Assembly (NCBI GenBank): GCA_019752925.1
Contig: JAIELP010000005.1
Span: 124,001 to 188,000, forward strand
Length of the DNA stretch: 64,000 bases
Source: a bacterium
GTDB taxonomy: Bacteria > Bdellovibrionota > Bdellovibrionia > Bdellovibrionales > Bdellovibrionaceae
Direction: 5' to 3'
Shown: piece by piece, positions 44,745 to 54,186 of the stretch
Numbering within the stretch: the stretch's first letter is position 1
Layout of the letters: the number at the start of each line of letters is the position of its first letter
Position numbers and translations under genes: made by a program
Notes under the pieces: model-generated
The model's database searches: none
What the model was told of the DNA's origin: nothing
The model's input: only the letters and a program-made list of their open reading frames with translations

Positions 44745-44759
44745 TGATAATAATTATCA
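44745..44759. promoter_or_regulatory. Perfect Fur box upstream of the fur gene
   Basis: TGATAATAATTATCA matches the 7-1-7 Fur consensus TGATAAT-N-ATTATCA at all positions. The symmetry extends to a 23-bp palindrome (44742-44764 or so). It is 83 bases before the fur start, which suggests autoregulation. It may also influence the divergent repeat-protein gene 120 bases away. The remaining 44624-44744 also holds an imperfect palindrome TGTACATGTAGTACA at 44633-44647. Confidence 0.85.
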
Positions 44760-44841
44760 TTTTTATTATTATTTTGTTGTAATTAAGGCCCTTCATCGGG
44801 TATGAATCTGTTTTAAGGTGAAGTTCGTTATGGAGGCAATA

Positions 44842-45333
44842 ATGCTACCGAGACAAAATGATCAAGATATAGTCAAAAAACAAGAACGCTATAAAGAAGA
44901 AGATTTTAAAAAAATCATTCGTTCAATGGGGCTTAAAATCACCGATCAGCGTTTAATGATTATTAATTGTTTACATGATTCTGAAGCTAAATCAGGTGAG
45001 CGCCATGTGACCGCACAGGAATTGTTCGAAAAGGTTTCTAAAAGAGATGCGAATACTGGTTTTGCCACAGTTTACAGGTTTTTAAGAGACTTGGCTGATA
45101 AGCAGTTTGTGACTGAGGTGAGAATGGGCGGGCAGCCATCGCGTTATGAGCTGAGCACTCGCGACCATCATGACCACTTAACTTGCACCAAATGCGGTAA
45201 AATCTGCGAATTCGAAAATAAAAAAATAGAAAAGCTTCAGGTTCAAGTTGCCGAGTATTTTGGCTTCAAATTGACGAACCACATTCTTGAGCTCTATGGA
45301 GTATGTCCTTCTTGTCAGTCTAAGGGTGAATGA
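44842..45333 (+). CDS. fur: Fur-family metal-dependent transcriptional regulator
   Basis: This iron- or metal-responsive repressor of 163 residues has an N-terminal winged helix (GLKITDQRLMIINCLH...GFATVYRFLRDLADKQFV). The metal-binding domain has HHDHLTCTKCGKICEF and a C-terminal CPSC, the structural zinc site. The start at 44842 has GGAGG upstream. The perfect Fur box before it favours true Fur over PerR or Zur. It is followed after 14 bases by uvrA. Confidence 0.92.
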   Translation: MLPRQNDQDIVKKQERYKEEDFKKIIRSMGLKITDQRLMIINCLHDSEAKSGERHVTAQELFEKVSKRDANTGFATVYRFLRDLADKQFVTEVRMGGQPSRYELSTRDHHDHLTCTKCGKICEFENKKIEKLQVQVAEYFGFKLTNHILELYGVCPSCQSKGE

Positions 45334-45347
45334 TTTAATCTGTTTCA

Positions 45348-47975
45348 ATGTCTAAGAAGTCCGTTCAGACCGAATTTGATGGAATCGTAATTAAAGGTGC
45401 CCGTGAGCACAATTTAAAAAACGTTTCCATTTCGGTTCCACGCAATAAAATTACAGTGTTTACCGGACTGAGCGGATCGGGAAAATCGTCTTTAGCTTTT
45501 GATACTATTTATGCCGAAGGGCAAAGACGTTATGTTGAAAGTTTATCAGCCTACGCCCGTAACTTTTTAGAGCAATTAAAAAAACCTGAGGTGGATTCTG
45601 TCACCGGGTTAAGCCCTGCAATTGCAATCGATCAAAAATCAGTGGGATTAAACCCGCGTTCAACTGTGGGAACGGTTACTGAAATTTACGATTATTTACG
45701 TTTATTATTTGCAAAAGTGGGAATTCCTGAATGCCCCATACATCATGTACCGGTAGCTTCACAAACTCCTCAGCAGATTATTGACGATATTTTTAAAAAA
45801 TCCATGGGTACGAAATTTTTAATTTTAGCACCTATGGCTCAGGCAAAAAAAGGTGAGTTCTTAGCCGAATTCCAGAAGTGGGCTAAAAAAGGTTTTGTAA
45901 AAGCTAAAGTCGACGGCGAATACATTGAACTTGAAAAAGCCACTAAGCTTGCAAAAACTAAAACCCATGATATTGATTTAGTAGTTGATCAATTAATTTT
46001 AAAAGACACCATTAAGCACCGCTTAAGTGAAAGTATTAATACCGCTCTTTCATTGGCTAACGGGCGTTTAATCATTGAAATGCATAACGGCGAACGCGTT
46101 AATTACTCACTTCACTCAACTTGTCCGATCTGTGCTTTCAGTTTTCCTGAATTAGAACCTCGCCTATTCAGCTTTAATAATCCACGAGGTGCTTGTGCAA
46201 CCTGTAATGGTTTAGGAACGGCAGATTTAGTTGAAGAAGAGCAATATTCTGATTCAGATGTTGGCGGGCGAAAGCTTGAGCAGGTTAAGTACACCTACAA
46301 AGGAAAAAAAGTTACCGAAGCTGAAGGGGATGATGAAGAAGAAGCGGAAATGATTTTATCGACCTGCCCAGATTGCGCAGGCAGCCGTTTAAAGCCTGAA
46401 TCTTTAAGTATTAAAGTAAACAACAAAAATATCGCCGAGCTTTCTGATATGTCGATCATGGAGCTGAGAGATTTTTTACTTTCAGCTAAGTGGAACGATA
46501 AAAATAAAATGATTTCTGAAAAAATCCTTAAACAAATTATTTCGCGTTTGGATTTTTTAAACCGTGTAGGCACAGCGTATTTATCAATATCTCGTCCGGC
46601 CCGTACATTGTCGGGCGGTGAGGCTCAGCGTATCCGCTTAGCCACACAAGTGGGTTCAGCTTTAATCGGTTGTATGTATGTGATGGACGAGCCAAGTATC
46701 GGCTTACACCCACGCGACCATCATCGCTTATTAGAGATTATAGGTGAATTAAAAGACCGTGGTAATACAATCATTTTAGTGGAGCATGATGAAGATACAA
46801 TACGTTACGCTGACTACGTTGTGGATTTAGGCCCCCGTGCAGGTAGCTTAGGTGGCGAGTTGATGGCTGTAGGTACTCCGGAAGAAGTTGAGAAGAATCC
46901 TAACTCCATGACTGGGCAGTATTTGTCGGGTAAAAAAAGAATTCCGCTTCCGACTGCGCGCCGCAAAGGCACAGGCAAAAGTTTAAAACTTTTTGGTGCT
47001 ACCGGAAATAATTTAAAAAATGTAGATCTTGAAATTCCATTAGGTACATTTACTTGTGTTACCGGTGTATCGGGCAGCGGTAAAAGTACATTAATTTTAG
47101 ATACACTTTATAAAATTCTGGCCCGTGAATTTTTCCGTGCGCAAGTTGTTCCATCGCCGTATAAAAAAATTGAAGGTATCGAGCATATTGATAAAGTTAT
47201 TGATATCAATCAACGCCCTATTGGCCGAACCCCTAGGTCTACTCCGGCCACCTATGTTGGATTGCTTCCGATGATTCGTGATTTGTACGCCGCTTTACCC
47301 GAAGCAAAACTACGTGGCTTTGAGCCAGGACGCTTCAGTTTTAACGTTAAAGGCGGGCGCTGTGAAACCTGTTTGGGGCATGGTCAAATCCGTATGGAAA
47401 TGCACTTTCTATCGGACGTATTTGTAACCTGTGATACCTGCGGAGGACGCCGTTATAACCGCGAAACTCTCAATGTTAAGTATAAAGAAAAAAGTATTGC
47501 TGATGTTTTAGCTATGAGCGTAGCGGAAGCATTTGAATTTTTTAAAAATCACTCACAAATTCACCGTAAATTGGAAACACTTATGAAGGTGGGTTTGGAT
47601 TATATGACTCTTGGTCAATCTTCAACCACATTATCAGGTGGCGAAGCTCAGCGTGTGAAACTATCAAAAGAACTTTCGCGTCGTGGAACTGGTAAAACTC
47701 TTTATATTTTAGATGAACCTACAACGGGTTTACATTTTGATGATGTTCGCAAACTTGTAGAATTACTACATGAGCTGGCCAATCAAGGAAATACTGTTTT
47801 GGTTATTGAACATAATCTGGAAGTTATTAAAACCGCCGATCACATAATTGATATAGGCCCAGAGGGCGGCAAAGGCGGCGGCGAAATCGTAGCCGCGGGC
47901 TCCCCTGATAAAATTATAAATATTAAAAAAAGTATAACAGGACAATTTTTAAAACCTGTTTTCAGTAAAGGATAG
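45348..47975 (+). CDS. uvrA: Excinuclease ABC subunit A, shortened form
   Basis: This damage-recognition ATPase of nucleotide excision repair has two ABC units: Walker [13 protein letters not shown] and [12 protein letters not shown]; signatures [13 protein letters not shown] and [13 protein letters not shown]. Zinc motifs are CPICAFSF...[17 protein letters not shown] and CETCLGHGQ...CDTCGGRR. The protein has 875 residues against about 940 in E. coli. The shortage lies between the first zinc module and CPDCAGSRL, where only an acidic 40-residue linker ([15 protein letters not shown]) remains. All catalytic motifs look intact. Confidence 0.96.
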   Translation: MSKKSVQTEFDGIVIKGAREHNLKNVSISVPRNKITVFTGLSGSGKSSLAFDTIYAEGQRRYVESLSAYARNFLEQLKKPEVDSVTGLSPAIAIDQKSVGLNPRSTVGTVTEIYDYLRLLFAKVGIPECPIHHVPVASQTPQQIIDDIFKKSMGTKFLILAPMAQAKKGEFLAEFQKWAKKGFVKAKVDGEYIELEKATKLAKTKTHDIDLVVDQLILKDTIKHRLSESINTALSLANGRLIIEMHNGERVNYSLHSTCPICAFSFPELEPRLFSFNNPRGACATCNGLGTADLVEEEQYSDSDVGGRKLEQVKYTYKGKKVTEAEGDDEEEAEMILSTCPDCAGSRLKPESLSIKVNNKNIAELSDMSIMELRDFLLSAKWNDKNKMISEKILKQIISRLDFLNRVGTAYLSISRPARTLSGGEAQRIRLATQVGSALIGCMYVMDEPSIGLHPRDHHRLLEIIGELKDRGNTIILVEHDEDTIRYADYVVDLGPRAGSLGGELMAVGTPEEVEKNPNSMTGQYLSGKKRIPLPTARRKGTGKSLKLFGATGNNLKNVDLEIPLGTFTCVTGVSGSGKSTLILDTLYKILAREFFRAQVVPSPYKKIEGIEHIDKVIDINQRPIGRTPRSTPATYVGLLPMIRDLYAALPEAKLRGFEPGRFSFNVKGGRCETCLGHGQIRMEMHFLSDVFVTCDTCGGRRYNRETLNVKYKEKSIADVLAMSVAEAFEFFKNHSQIHRKLETLMKVGLDYMTLGQSSTTLSGGEAQRVKLSKELSRRGTGKTLYILDEPTTGLHFDDVRKLVELLHELANQGNTVLVIEHNLEVIKTADHIIDIGPEGGKGGGEIVAAGSPDKIINIKKSITGQFLKPVFSKG

Positions 47976-47977
47976 TC

Positions 47978-49006
47978 ATGAAATTCTTTTTAGTGCCGAT
48001 TTTATCTTTATTTGCGGGATTGGCTCTTGCCGGTTATATCACGTGGAACAATACGGGTAATTTCCCAACAGTGATTCAAATGTTGTTAACTGTGAGTTTG
48101 TTATCTGTACTTGAAATTTCTTTATCGTTTGATAATGCCGTGGTTAATGCCACTGTACTTAAAAAAATGGATGAAGTATGGAAACGCCGTTTTTTAACTT
48201 GGGGTATTGCCATCGCGGTTTTTGGTATGAGGTTTTTATTTCCATTGGTGATTGTATCAGTTATTGCCGACGTTAATTTATATGAGTCTCTCATTATGGC
48301 AGTTTCTAAACCTCAAGAGTACGCTGAAATGATGCTGAATGCTCATTTGGCAGTTAGTGCCTTTGGTGGTTCTTTCCTGTTAATGGTTTTTTTAGATTTC
48401 TTTTTATCAGAAGAAAAAGACGCGCACTGGATTCAAGCTATTGAAAAACCTTTTTCAAAAATGGCCGCTTTTCAGAGTATCGAGCTTTTGCTGGCGCTGG
48501 GTGTACTCATGGGCATTTATGTGAATTTACCAGATACGGACAAAGTTACATTCCTGGTTTCTTATTTATGGGGAATCATGACGTACTTAATAGTTCATGG
48601 CATCAGTGGCTTACTTGAAAGTGAGTCAATGTCGAAACTTAAGTTTTTCAGCTCAGGTTTTGGTATGTTTTTGTATCTTGAAGTTTTAGATGCGTCTTTC
48701 AGTTTTGACGGAGTAGTAGGTGCCTTTGCCATTTCCAACCAACTACTGATTATTATGATAGGTTTGGGCGTAGGAGCTTTCTTTGTGCGTGGAATTACTT
48801 TGTATCTCGTTGAAAAAGAAACTTTAAACCAATACAAATTTTTAGAGCACGGAGCATTTTATGCTTTAGGAGTTCTGGCATTCTTTATGTTACTTGATGG
48901 TTTTTTCCATTTTCCTGAATGGTTAACGGCCTTAACAGGTGCCGCTATCTTAGTTCTTTCTATTTTGTGGTCTATAGTCGAAAACAAAAATGAAGCTAAG
49001 GCTTAA
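47978..49006 (+). CDS. DUF475/TerC-superfamily integral membrane protein
   Basis: This 342-residue polytopic membrane protein has about nine helices. The two TerC-type signature regions are VLEISLSFDNAVVNATVLK and VLDASFSFDGVVGAFAIS, where conserved acidic residues lie within helices. These match DUF475 proteins, which some genomes carry with tellurite-resistance or metal-efflux genes. The substrate is unknown; manganese export is known for some TerC relatives. It starts two bases after uvrA and converges with the EamA gene (four-base overlap). Confidence 0.8.
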   Translation: MKFFLVPILSLFAGLALAGYITWNNTGNFPTVIQMLLTVSLLSVLEISLSFDNAVVNATVLKKMDEVWKRRFLTWGIAIAVFGMRFLFPLVIVSVIADVNLYESLIMAVSKPQEYAEMMLNAHLAVSAFGGSFLLMVFLDFFLSEEKDAHWIQAIEKPFSKMAAFQSIELLLALGVLMGIYVNLPDTDKVTFLVSYLWGIMTYLIVHGISGLLESESMSKLKFFSSGFGMFLYLEVLDASFSFDGVVGAFAISNQLLIIMIGLGVGAFFVRGITLYLVEKETLNQYKFLEHGAFYALGVLAFFMLLDGFFHFPEWLTALTGAAILVLSILWSIVENKNEAKA

Positions 49007-49917
49007 TGAACAGCGGAGTGTCCTTTAGGCTTGTCCATGTATACTGAAAGGGCGCAGCTTAAAAGTATTAAAAATGCTCCGAAAAACTGAATTCCATTAA
49101 GTCTTTCATTTAAGAAATAAGCCGCAAAAATAAAAGCAAAAGGGCCTTCTAACAGGCAAAGCATGCTCGAAGTTGTAGTTGAAAGAGTTCTTTGCGCGCG
49201 TACCTGTAAGTAAAAGGCAAAGAGGCTAACCAATAAAGCCAGGGAAACCACTGAAGCAATAGATAAAAAACTGGGATTTTGAGGCCATAAACTGAGGTCT
49301 TTCGCGCGTACTTCAAATACTAAAAACGGTAAAACTGTAATCCATGACCAAAAACTTTGATAAGTATTAAACCTAAAAGCGCTTTTAGCGTGTTTAGCCA
49401 CTTTACCAATAAACATAATTTGAAAGGCCGCTGTAACAGCAGCTCCTAAAGTTAGTATTTCACCCAGCTGAATGCTGAAGTTTGAAAGATCCAGTAAAAA
49501 CCCCATTCCGGTAAAGGCCAATAAACTCAGTACTATGTGATGAGGTTTAATTTTATGACGGAAAAAAACAGCAGCAATAATCGGAATTAAAACCACATAC
49601 AAAGAGGTTATAAAACCTGAATTAGTAGCTGTTGTATAATTTAATCCATAGGTTTGAAAAAACAATGAAAGGCCTAAGAACAATCCGGCCAGCATGGCTA
49701 AGCGAGCATCGCTCCAGGAGTCTTTAAATAACTGTTTATTGGCAAAGTAATGTATGGCCTCACCCAGTATAAATGCCAGAATAAAACGCCAGAAAATAAG
49801 AGTGGTAGCTGAAAAATCGACGAGAGCCCATCTTACCAAAGTAAAAGACCCGCCCCAGATAATTCCGGCTAAGGTAAGTTCGGCCACGGCCTGATTATAT
49901 TTGTTTATTTTAAGCAT
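49003..49917 (-). CDS. EamA/DMT-superfamily transporter
   Basis: This inner-membrane drug/metabolite transporter-type protein of about 304 residues has ten helices formed by two EamA repeats (GIIWGGSFTLVRWALVDFS near the N-terminus and LLEGPFAFIFAAYFLNERL in the second half). The start at ATG 49917 overlaps the reductase stop codon (ATGA), so the two are coupled. The substrate is unknown. Confidence 0.85.
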   Translation of the reverse strand: MLKINKYNQAVAELTLAGIIWGGSFTLVRWALVDFSATTLIFWRFILAFILGEAIHYFANKQLFKDSWSDARLAMLAGLFLGLSLFFQTYGLNYTTATNSGFITSLYVVLIPIIAAVFFRHKIKPHHIVLSLLAFTGMGFLLDLSNFSIQLGEILTLGAAVTAAFQIMFIGKVAKHAKSAFRFNTYQSFWSWITVLPFLVFEVRAKDLSLWPQNPSFLSIASVVSLALLVSLFAFYLQVRAQRTLSTTTSSMLCLLEGPFAFIFAAYFLNERLNGIQFFGAFLILLSCALSVYMDKPKGHSAVH

Positions 49918-50642
49918 CAGTCGAATGCTTCTGCCCAAACGCGGGATTTATCTAAGCCATCAACTTCTAAAAGTTGGTGTTTAGCTTCTTTAATCATGCC
50001 GCCATTTCCGCAGAGATAAAAAGTTGTAGGAATTTCTTTATAATTTGTTTCATTTAAAAAGTGCTGAACATAACCTTTTTTTCCGTTCCATGAATCTGAA
50101 GCGCGACTCAGCACGTAGTGGTATTCAAAGTTAGGTAAATCTTTTTGTAATCGCTTAAGTTCTGATTCGTAATAGATATCAGCTTCTTTACGTACACCGA
50201 AGTATAATTTGTATTTTAAATTCGGATACTGCTTCATTTTAGATTCAATAAAGCAGAAGTGTTGTGAAATACCGCTACCGGTATTTAAGAATACAACTTG
50301 ATCTGTTGGTGGCTCTTGGAAGAATACTTTTCCGAATGGACCTGTCATATGAAGAGTTTCTTCACCCTTGAGACCCCAAACAAACTTACTGGCAACGCCG
50401 TTTTCTACAAATTTAAATACTAATTTAAAACCATTTTTTTGTTCATCAGTAGAAGCAATCGAATAAGCACGTAAAGCTGGCTTAGTTGCGCCTTCAACAG
50501 GTACATGAAGCATGACAAATTGGCCGGCTTTAAATGTAAAAGCAGGTTGGTTTGTTAATTCAAGAATAAGTTCACGTATTTCAGGAGTGTGATCGATGAT
50601 TTGATTAATCTTAAATTCGTATAGGGTTCTTAAATTAGACAT
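49917..50642 (-). CDS. FNR-type flavin reductase (ferredoxin-NADP reductase-like)
   Basis: This 241-residue soluble flavoprotein has the FAD motif LRAYSIAS, the glycine motif LNTGSGISQ for NAD(P)H and the C-terminal FYLCGNGGMIKEA. It has no 2Fe-2S domain, so it may reduce a separate ferredoxin or flavodoxin. The start at 50642 (MSNLRTLYEF) has AAGG upstream; the longer frame from 50741 lacks support. It is coupled to the EamA transporter gene. The direction and partner are unknown. Confidence 0.85.
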   Translation of the reverse strand: MSNLRTLYEFKINQIIDHTPEIRELILELTNQPAFTFKAGQFVMLHVPVEGATKPALRAYSIASTDEQKNGFKLVFKFVENGVASKFVWGLKGEETLHMTGPFGKVFFQEPPTDQVVFLNTGSGISQHFCFIESKMKQYPNLKYKLYFGVRKEADIYYESELKRLQKDLPNFEYHYVLSRASDSWNGKKGYVQHFLNETNYKEIPTTFYLCGNGGMIKEAKHQLLEVDGLDKSRVWAEAFD

Positions 50643-50775
50643 GGCCTTAATATTTTGCAGATGCGGGGCGTTTGTCAAAACGTTTTTTGAAGCTGAAAAC
50701 CTAACTGAGTCTGTCTCGTTCTGAGACGTGATGTTGGCCACTTTCTAGCAATTAAACTTGGCAAGTGAGGTATTA

Positions 50776-53700
50776 ATGAAAAAGAGTAATTTGAATCAGC
50801 TAGTTTTTGGGCTATTTGTTCTGTTCGCAGGCATTGCTCAAGCACAAGAAAATGTCGTACGTATCCCACTGAAAACACTAACTAAACCAGCTTATGATTT
50901 AGTTGGCCTTGATGGAAAGAAGCTATCGGTTTCGGACCTTAAGTCTCAATTTGATAAGAAAGCTGACTTGTCGAAATTGAATCCAATTGAAAACAAATTT
51001 TGGCAAAACACTGATTTAGCCTCAAATCAGGTCATCGATCAAAACTTACATAATCAAATGCCTGCGCCTAGCGAAGGTTTAGTATTTGATAGCTTTGTCG
51101 GCGTAGTACGCGAATTAGGTATGTACGCTATTAATGTAAGACCAGCGAATAATCCTAATATAGTATACCGTTTAAAATCGGGTTTACAGGTTCACTCGAG
51201 CTTATTAAAAGCAGCTCTATTAAGAAAGATAGGTATTCATCAGGAATCACCTAAGTATTATCAATCGGTTAAGTTAAAATTCAAAAGCTTAGCAGAATTA
51301 AACAGCTTTATCGTACAAGCATTCTGTGTATCGGGCCCGGATGAAACAGCAGTGAGCTGTTTATCGGTAGATCCTGAAAGCCGTGGATTCTTATCTCAGA
51401 AAAACGAACAAGACTTCACTATTATGGTGCATGGCTCTTACTTAGAAAAAATGAATGCAGAAGTTCCTAACTTATTTGACGGTTTAACACCTTCAAACCA
51501 AAACACAATTTCTTTATACGCCCAATCAAGAGCTTACCGTGCGTTAATTGCCCCTTATGTAATTGCTGACGTAGGTGAAAGTGTAAATCGCTTTTCTCCT
51601 CAATCAGTTGCTATACGCGGTGGCTGGGCTTACTTAAATTTTGCTTTTAGCACTGATTTCGACAACATCACTTCCTATGATGATGTTCGTTGGATTTTAA
51701 GAAAAATGTCGGAACTAAACGATGCCGACTGGAATGATATCGTCGCTGCAGCCTCTTTTCCGACTCAGTTAAATGAATTAGTAAAAGCTAAACTTTTACA
51801 TCGATATAATAATATGATGGAAAGCTTTTTCTCTAAACAGGAAAAAGAACAGTTAGTACGCGTTCAAATTCCTTCATTAAAAGTAAATTCAGGTGACGGA
51901 GTAGTTGTTGACGGTAAAGTAATGACTCAGCAAATTGCTGGCTATCCGCAACGTTTCTCGCATGGCGATAGACAGTCACCGTTTGAATCAGGCGACTTCC
52001 TTAAATTATTAAAAGTTAAAGGCCAGTCATTAGGAGTTGAAACAGCTTTATCTCGTTTGACTGATAAATTGCAAAAATTAGATCAGGTTTCACAGGATAT
52101 CGTTGGTATTGAAGTTGGCCCTAACGGAGTTCGTCCATTAGTTGATGCTGAGTATGTTACTTTGGGTGTGCAAGCCACAGCTAACCGTATTATTACAACA
52201 GGAACATTTTATGGTTCGCAAGCGGCAGTTCAAATGGTGGATAGCTTAACAGTAGGCGTGAATGCCGGCTACATCCATATATTAGATGGTCTAAACGGTA
52301 TAGATACAGCTTTCGGTGGCGGTGTATCTTACATTCGTAACTTTGTTCACGTTACTCCGATTGCATCAATGAATGAAGTTGGAAAAATTCCTTTAAAAGA
52401 TCTTTATGTTCCTTCAAAGCTTAAAAAATTAACGTCTCCTTTAAAAGACGGTAAATTAAATGAATTCTTAAACAATTTAAAAGTAGGTGAAGTATTTACT
52501 ATCACAGACTCTGTAGGATTGAGTGGCCGAATCGGTTGGACAACAGCTTTAGATGCGTTATTAGGATTTGCATCTGTGTACAGCCCGACAGTGGGTTTTG
52601 CTGTAGACGGTAATGCAGTTATCTTAAGACAAATTCAGTTTGTTAAAACAAACGATGGCTTACAGGTTTATATCCGTAACAATAACAGTAAGGCTTTTGG
52701 TTTAGAGTTTAACGTAAACTATTTCATTAACTTATTAAAAATCAGACATCAAACAACTAAGTTAGATATTAAGACTAATGTGTTTATGTTGAATTACAAT
52801 GCTCAGTTAATTTCAAAAGTTGATAATTTAGATATTATCCCAGACGACGACTTACAGAAAAAAGTTGATAACATGAGAGCCTTCGGTAATAAGGCGGCGT
52901 TAGCATTGCGGGCCTTGATATACGACTCTGATAAAGATGCTCTGGAAGCTAACTTTAAGCAGCAAAAATTTGAGGTTGAACATGAAATCAAAGCTTCAGA
53001 GCTAAAAGTTAAGTTACTTTGGTTACGTTCAAGTCAGCTAAAGGAAGAACATTTGTTAACAATCAAAAAGCCCGAAGTTCCAACGGATATTAACGGCGTT
53101 AAAGTAGTTAACGAGCCGGTACAGGTTGTAACATATAAAAAAGGCCGCTTAAAAGGCAGTGATAAATTGGGCTTCTTATTAGAAGTTGGCGATGGTGTCT
53201 TGTCACGTAAGTTAGGTGCAAATGCGCCAGCATCTTTAGGGCAGGCTTCGCAAAATCCAACACAAGTTCCTTTCGGCAAAGCTGAGTGGACAACCGTTCG
53301 TTCAGATACCGAGTTAACTCAAAATAGGCCAGGTGCTTTACCCTCAGTAGCGGTCATTGAGCACGTGTGGGGCGGTTGGAGTTTAAAACAAAAAGATATG
53401 CAGGAAATTTTAGCTGCAGCTAAAGAACAAACTAAGGGAATTAATTTTGCGGATTATCCTTTAGTTCCTCAAGGTGCCTTGTCACAAGTTAAAAAAGTAG
53501 ACTTTTTCCGTGTAACATCTCACTTGTCGGTGTTACCTGAAGGTGTTAAGCAAATCAAAGATTTAATGCTATCTACAGGGGCCGTTTTAGAGCCGGTACA
53601 AAAAAGAAAATTCATTTCGCGCTTATTTCAAAAATTAAGTGAAAAACTTGGTGATAAAGCAGCTCCACAGGATCAAGAGTTATTTAAAAACTTAATTAAA

Positions 53701-54186
53701 ATCATCGGTAATGGTGACGAGCAAGCTGGCCAAGCTATTTACATGGAAGAATGTAGACGTAACGCAGAACAAAGGCATTCAGGTGGTGACAGTAGTGGCA
53801 ATACCTCAACCTATACATGGTTAAATGGAACTAGTTATGAGTGTTTAGAGCCATGGGCAGAAAAGCTGATCAAGCTTTCAAGAAAATTCCCGGCAAATGA
53901 TTTACGTGAACAAAATAAATGGATGACGGAAGTATTATATGTACTGGATGAAAAAATCCCACAGGCATCTCTATTAAATTACTTAGGCCCTGAGAAATTC
54001 ATTTATTATCTCGAAGTAACAGGTTTCAGATCGGGTGATGAGGATGGCGATGACGGCGTATACGTTTCGAATGTTTACGGCGAACCTAGCAAAAAACATC
54101 CTTACGCCAATGGTTTAATCAGCGTATTTGCTGAAAAATCAAAAATTAATGTAACAGAGTTAGATCAAACAGCAGGTAGTTTCTAA
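50776..54186 (+). CDS. Large exported protein of unknown family, paired with a subtilisin
   Basis: The protein has 1136 residues with a signal peptide (LVFGLFVLFAGIAQAQ). The body is a mix of helical and beta stretches with few cysteines until the C-terminus (MEECRRNAEQ and SYECLEPWAEK). An internal region near residues 440-620 looks beta-rich and repetitive (VTLGVQATANRIITTGTFYG-like). No domain is recognised. Its stop codon overlaps the start of the S8 protease gene (TAATG), so the two are made in fixed ratio. It may chaperone, anchor or be processed by the protease. Confidence 0.72.
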   Translation: MKKSNLNQLVFGLFVLFAGIAQAQENVVRIPLKTLTKPAYDLVGLDGKKLSVSDLKSQFDKKADLSKLNPIENKFWQNTDLASNQVIDQNLHNQMPAPSEGLVFDSFVGVVRELGMYAINVRPANNPNIVYRLKSGLQVHSSLLKAALLRKIGIHQESPKYYQSVKLKFKSLAELNSFIVQAFCVSGPDETAVSCLSVDPESRGFLSQKNEQDFTIMVHGSYLEKMNAEVPNLFDGLTPSNQNTISLYAQSRAYRALIAPYVIADVGESVNRFSPQSVAIRGGWAYLNFAFSTDFDNITSYDDVRWILRKMSELNDADWNDIVAAASFPTQLNELVKAKLLHRYNNMMESFFSKQEKEQLVRVQIPSLKVNSGDGVVVDGKVMTQQIAGYPQRFSHGDRQSPFESGDFLKLLKVKGQSLGVETALSRLTDKLQKLDQVSQDIVGIEVGPNGVRPLVDAEYVTLGVQATANRIITTGTFYGSQAAVQMVDSLTVGVNAGYIHILDGLNGIDTAFGGGVSYIRNFVHVTPIASMNEVGKIPLKDLYVPSKLKKLTSPLKDGKLNEFLNNLKVGEVFTITDSVGLSGRIGWTTALDALLGFASVYSPTVGFAVDGNAVILRQIQFVKTNDGLQVYIRNNNSKAFGLEFNVNYFINLLKIRHQTTKLDIKTNVFMLNYNAQLISKVDNLDIIPDDDLQKKVDNMRAFGNKAALALRALIYDSDKDALEANFKQQKFEVEHEIKASELKVKLLWLRSSQLKEEHLLTIKKPEVPTDINGVKVVNEPVQVVTYKKGRLKGSDKLGFLLEVGDGVLSRKLGANAPASLGQASQNPTQVPFGKAEWTTVRSDTELTQNRPGALPSVAVIEHVWGGWSLKQKDMQEILAAAKEQTKGINFADYPLVPQGALSQVKKVDFFRVTSHLSVLPEGVKQIKDLMLSTGAVLEPVQKRKFISRLFQKLSEKLGDKAAPQDQELFKNLIKIIGNGDEQAGQAIYMEECRRNAEQRHSGGDSSGNTSTYTWLNGTSYECLEPWAEKLIKLSRKFPANDLREQNKWMTEVLYVLDEKIPQASLLNYLGPEKFIYYLEVTGFRSGDEDGDDGVYVSNVYGEPSKKHPYANGLISVFAEKSKINVTELDQTAGSF

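Noticed and set aside
44745-44759. PerR box rather than Fur box
   Set aside because: PerR sites favour TTATAAT-N-ATTATAA; the G and C at the outer positions here match Fur.
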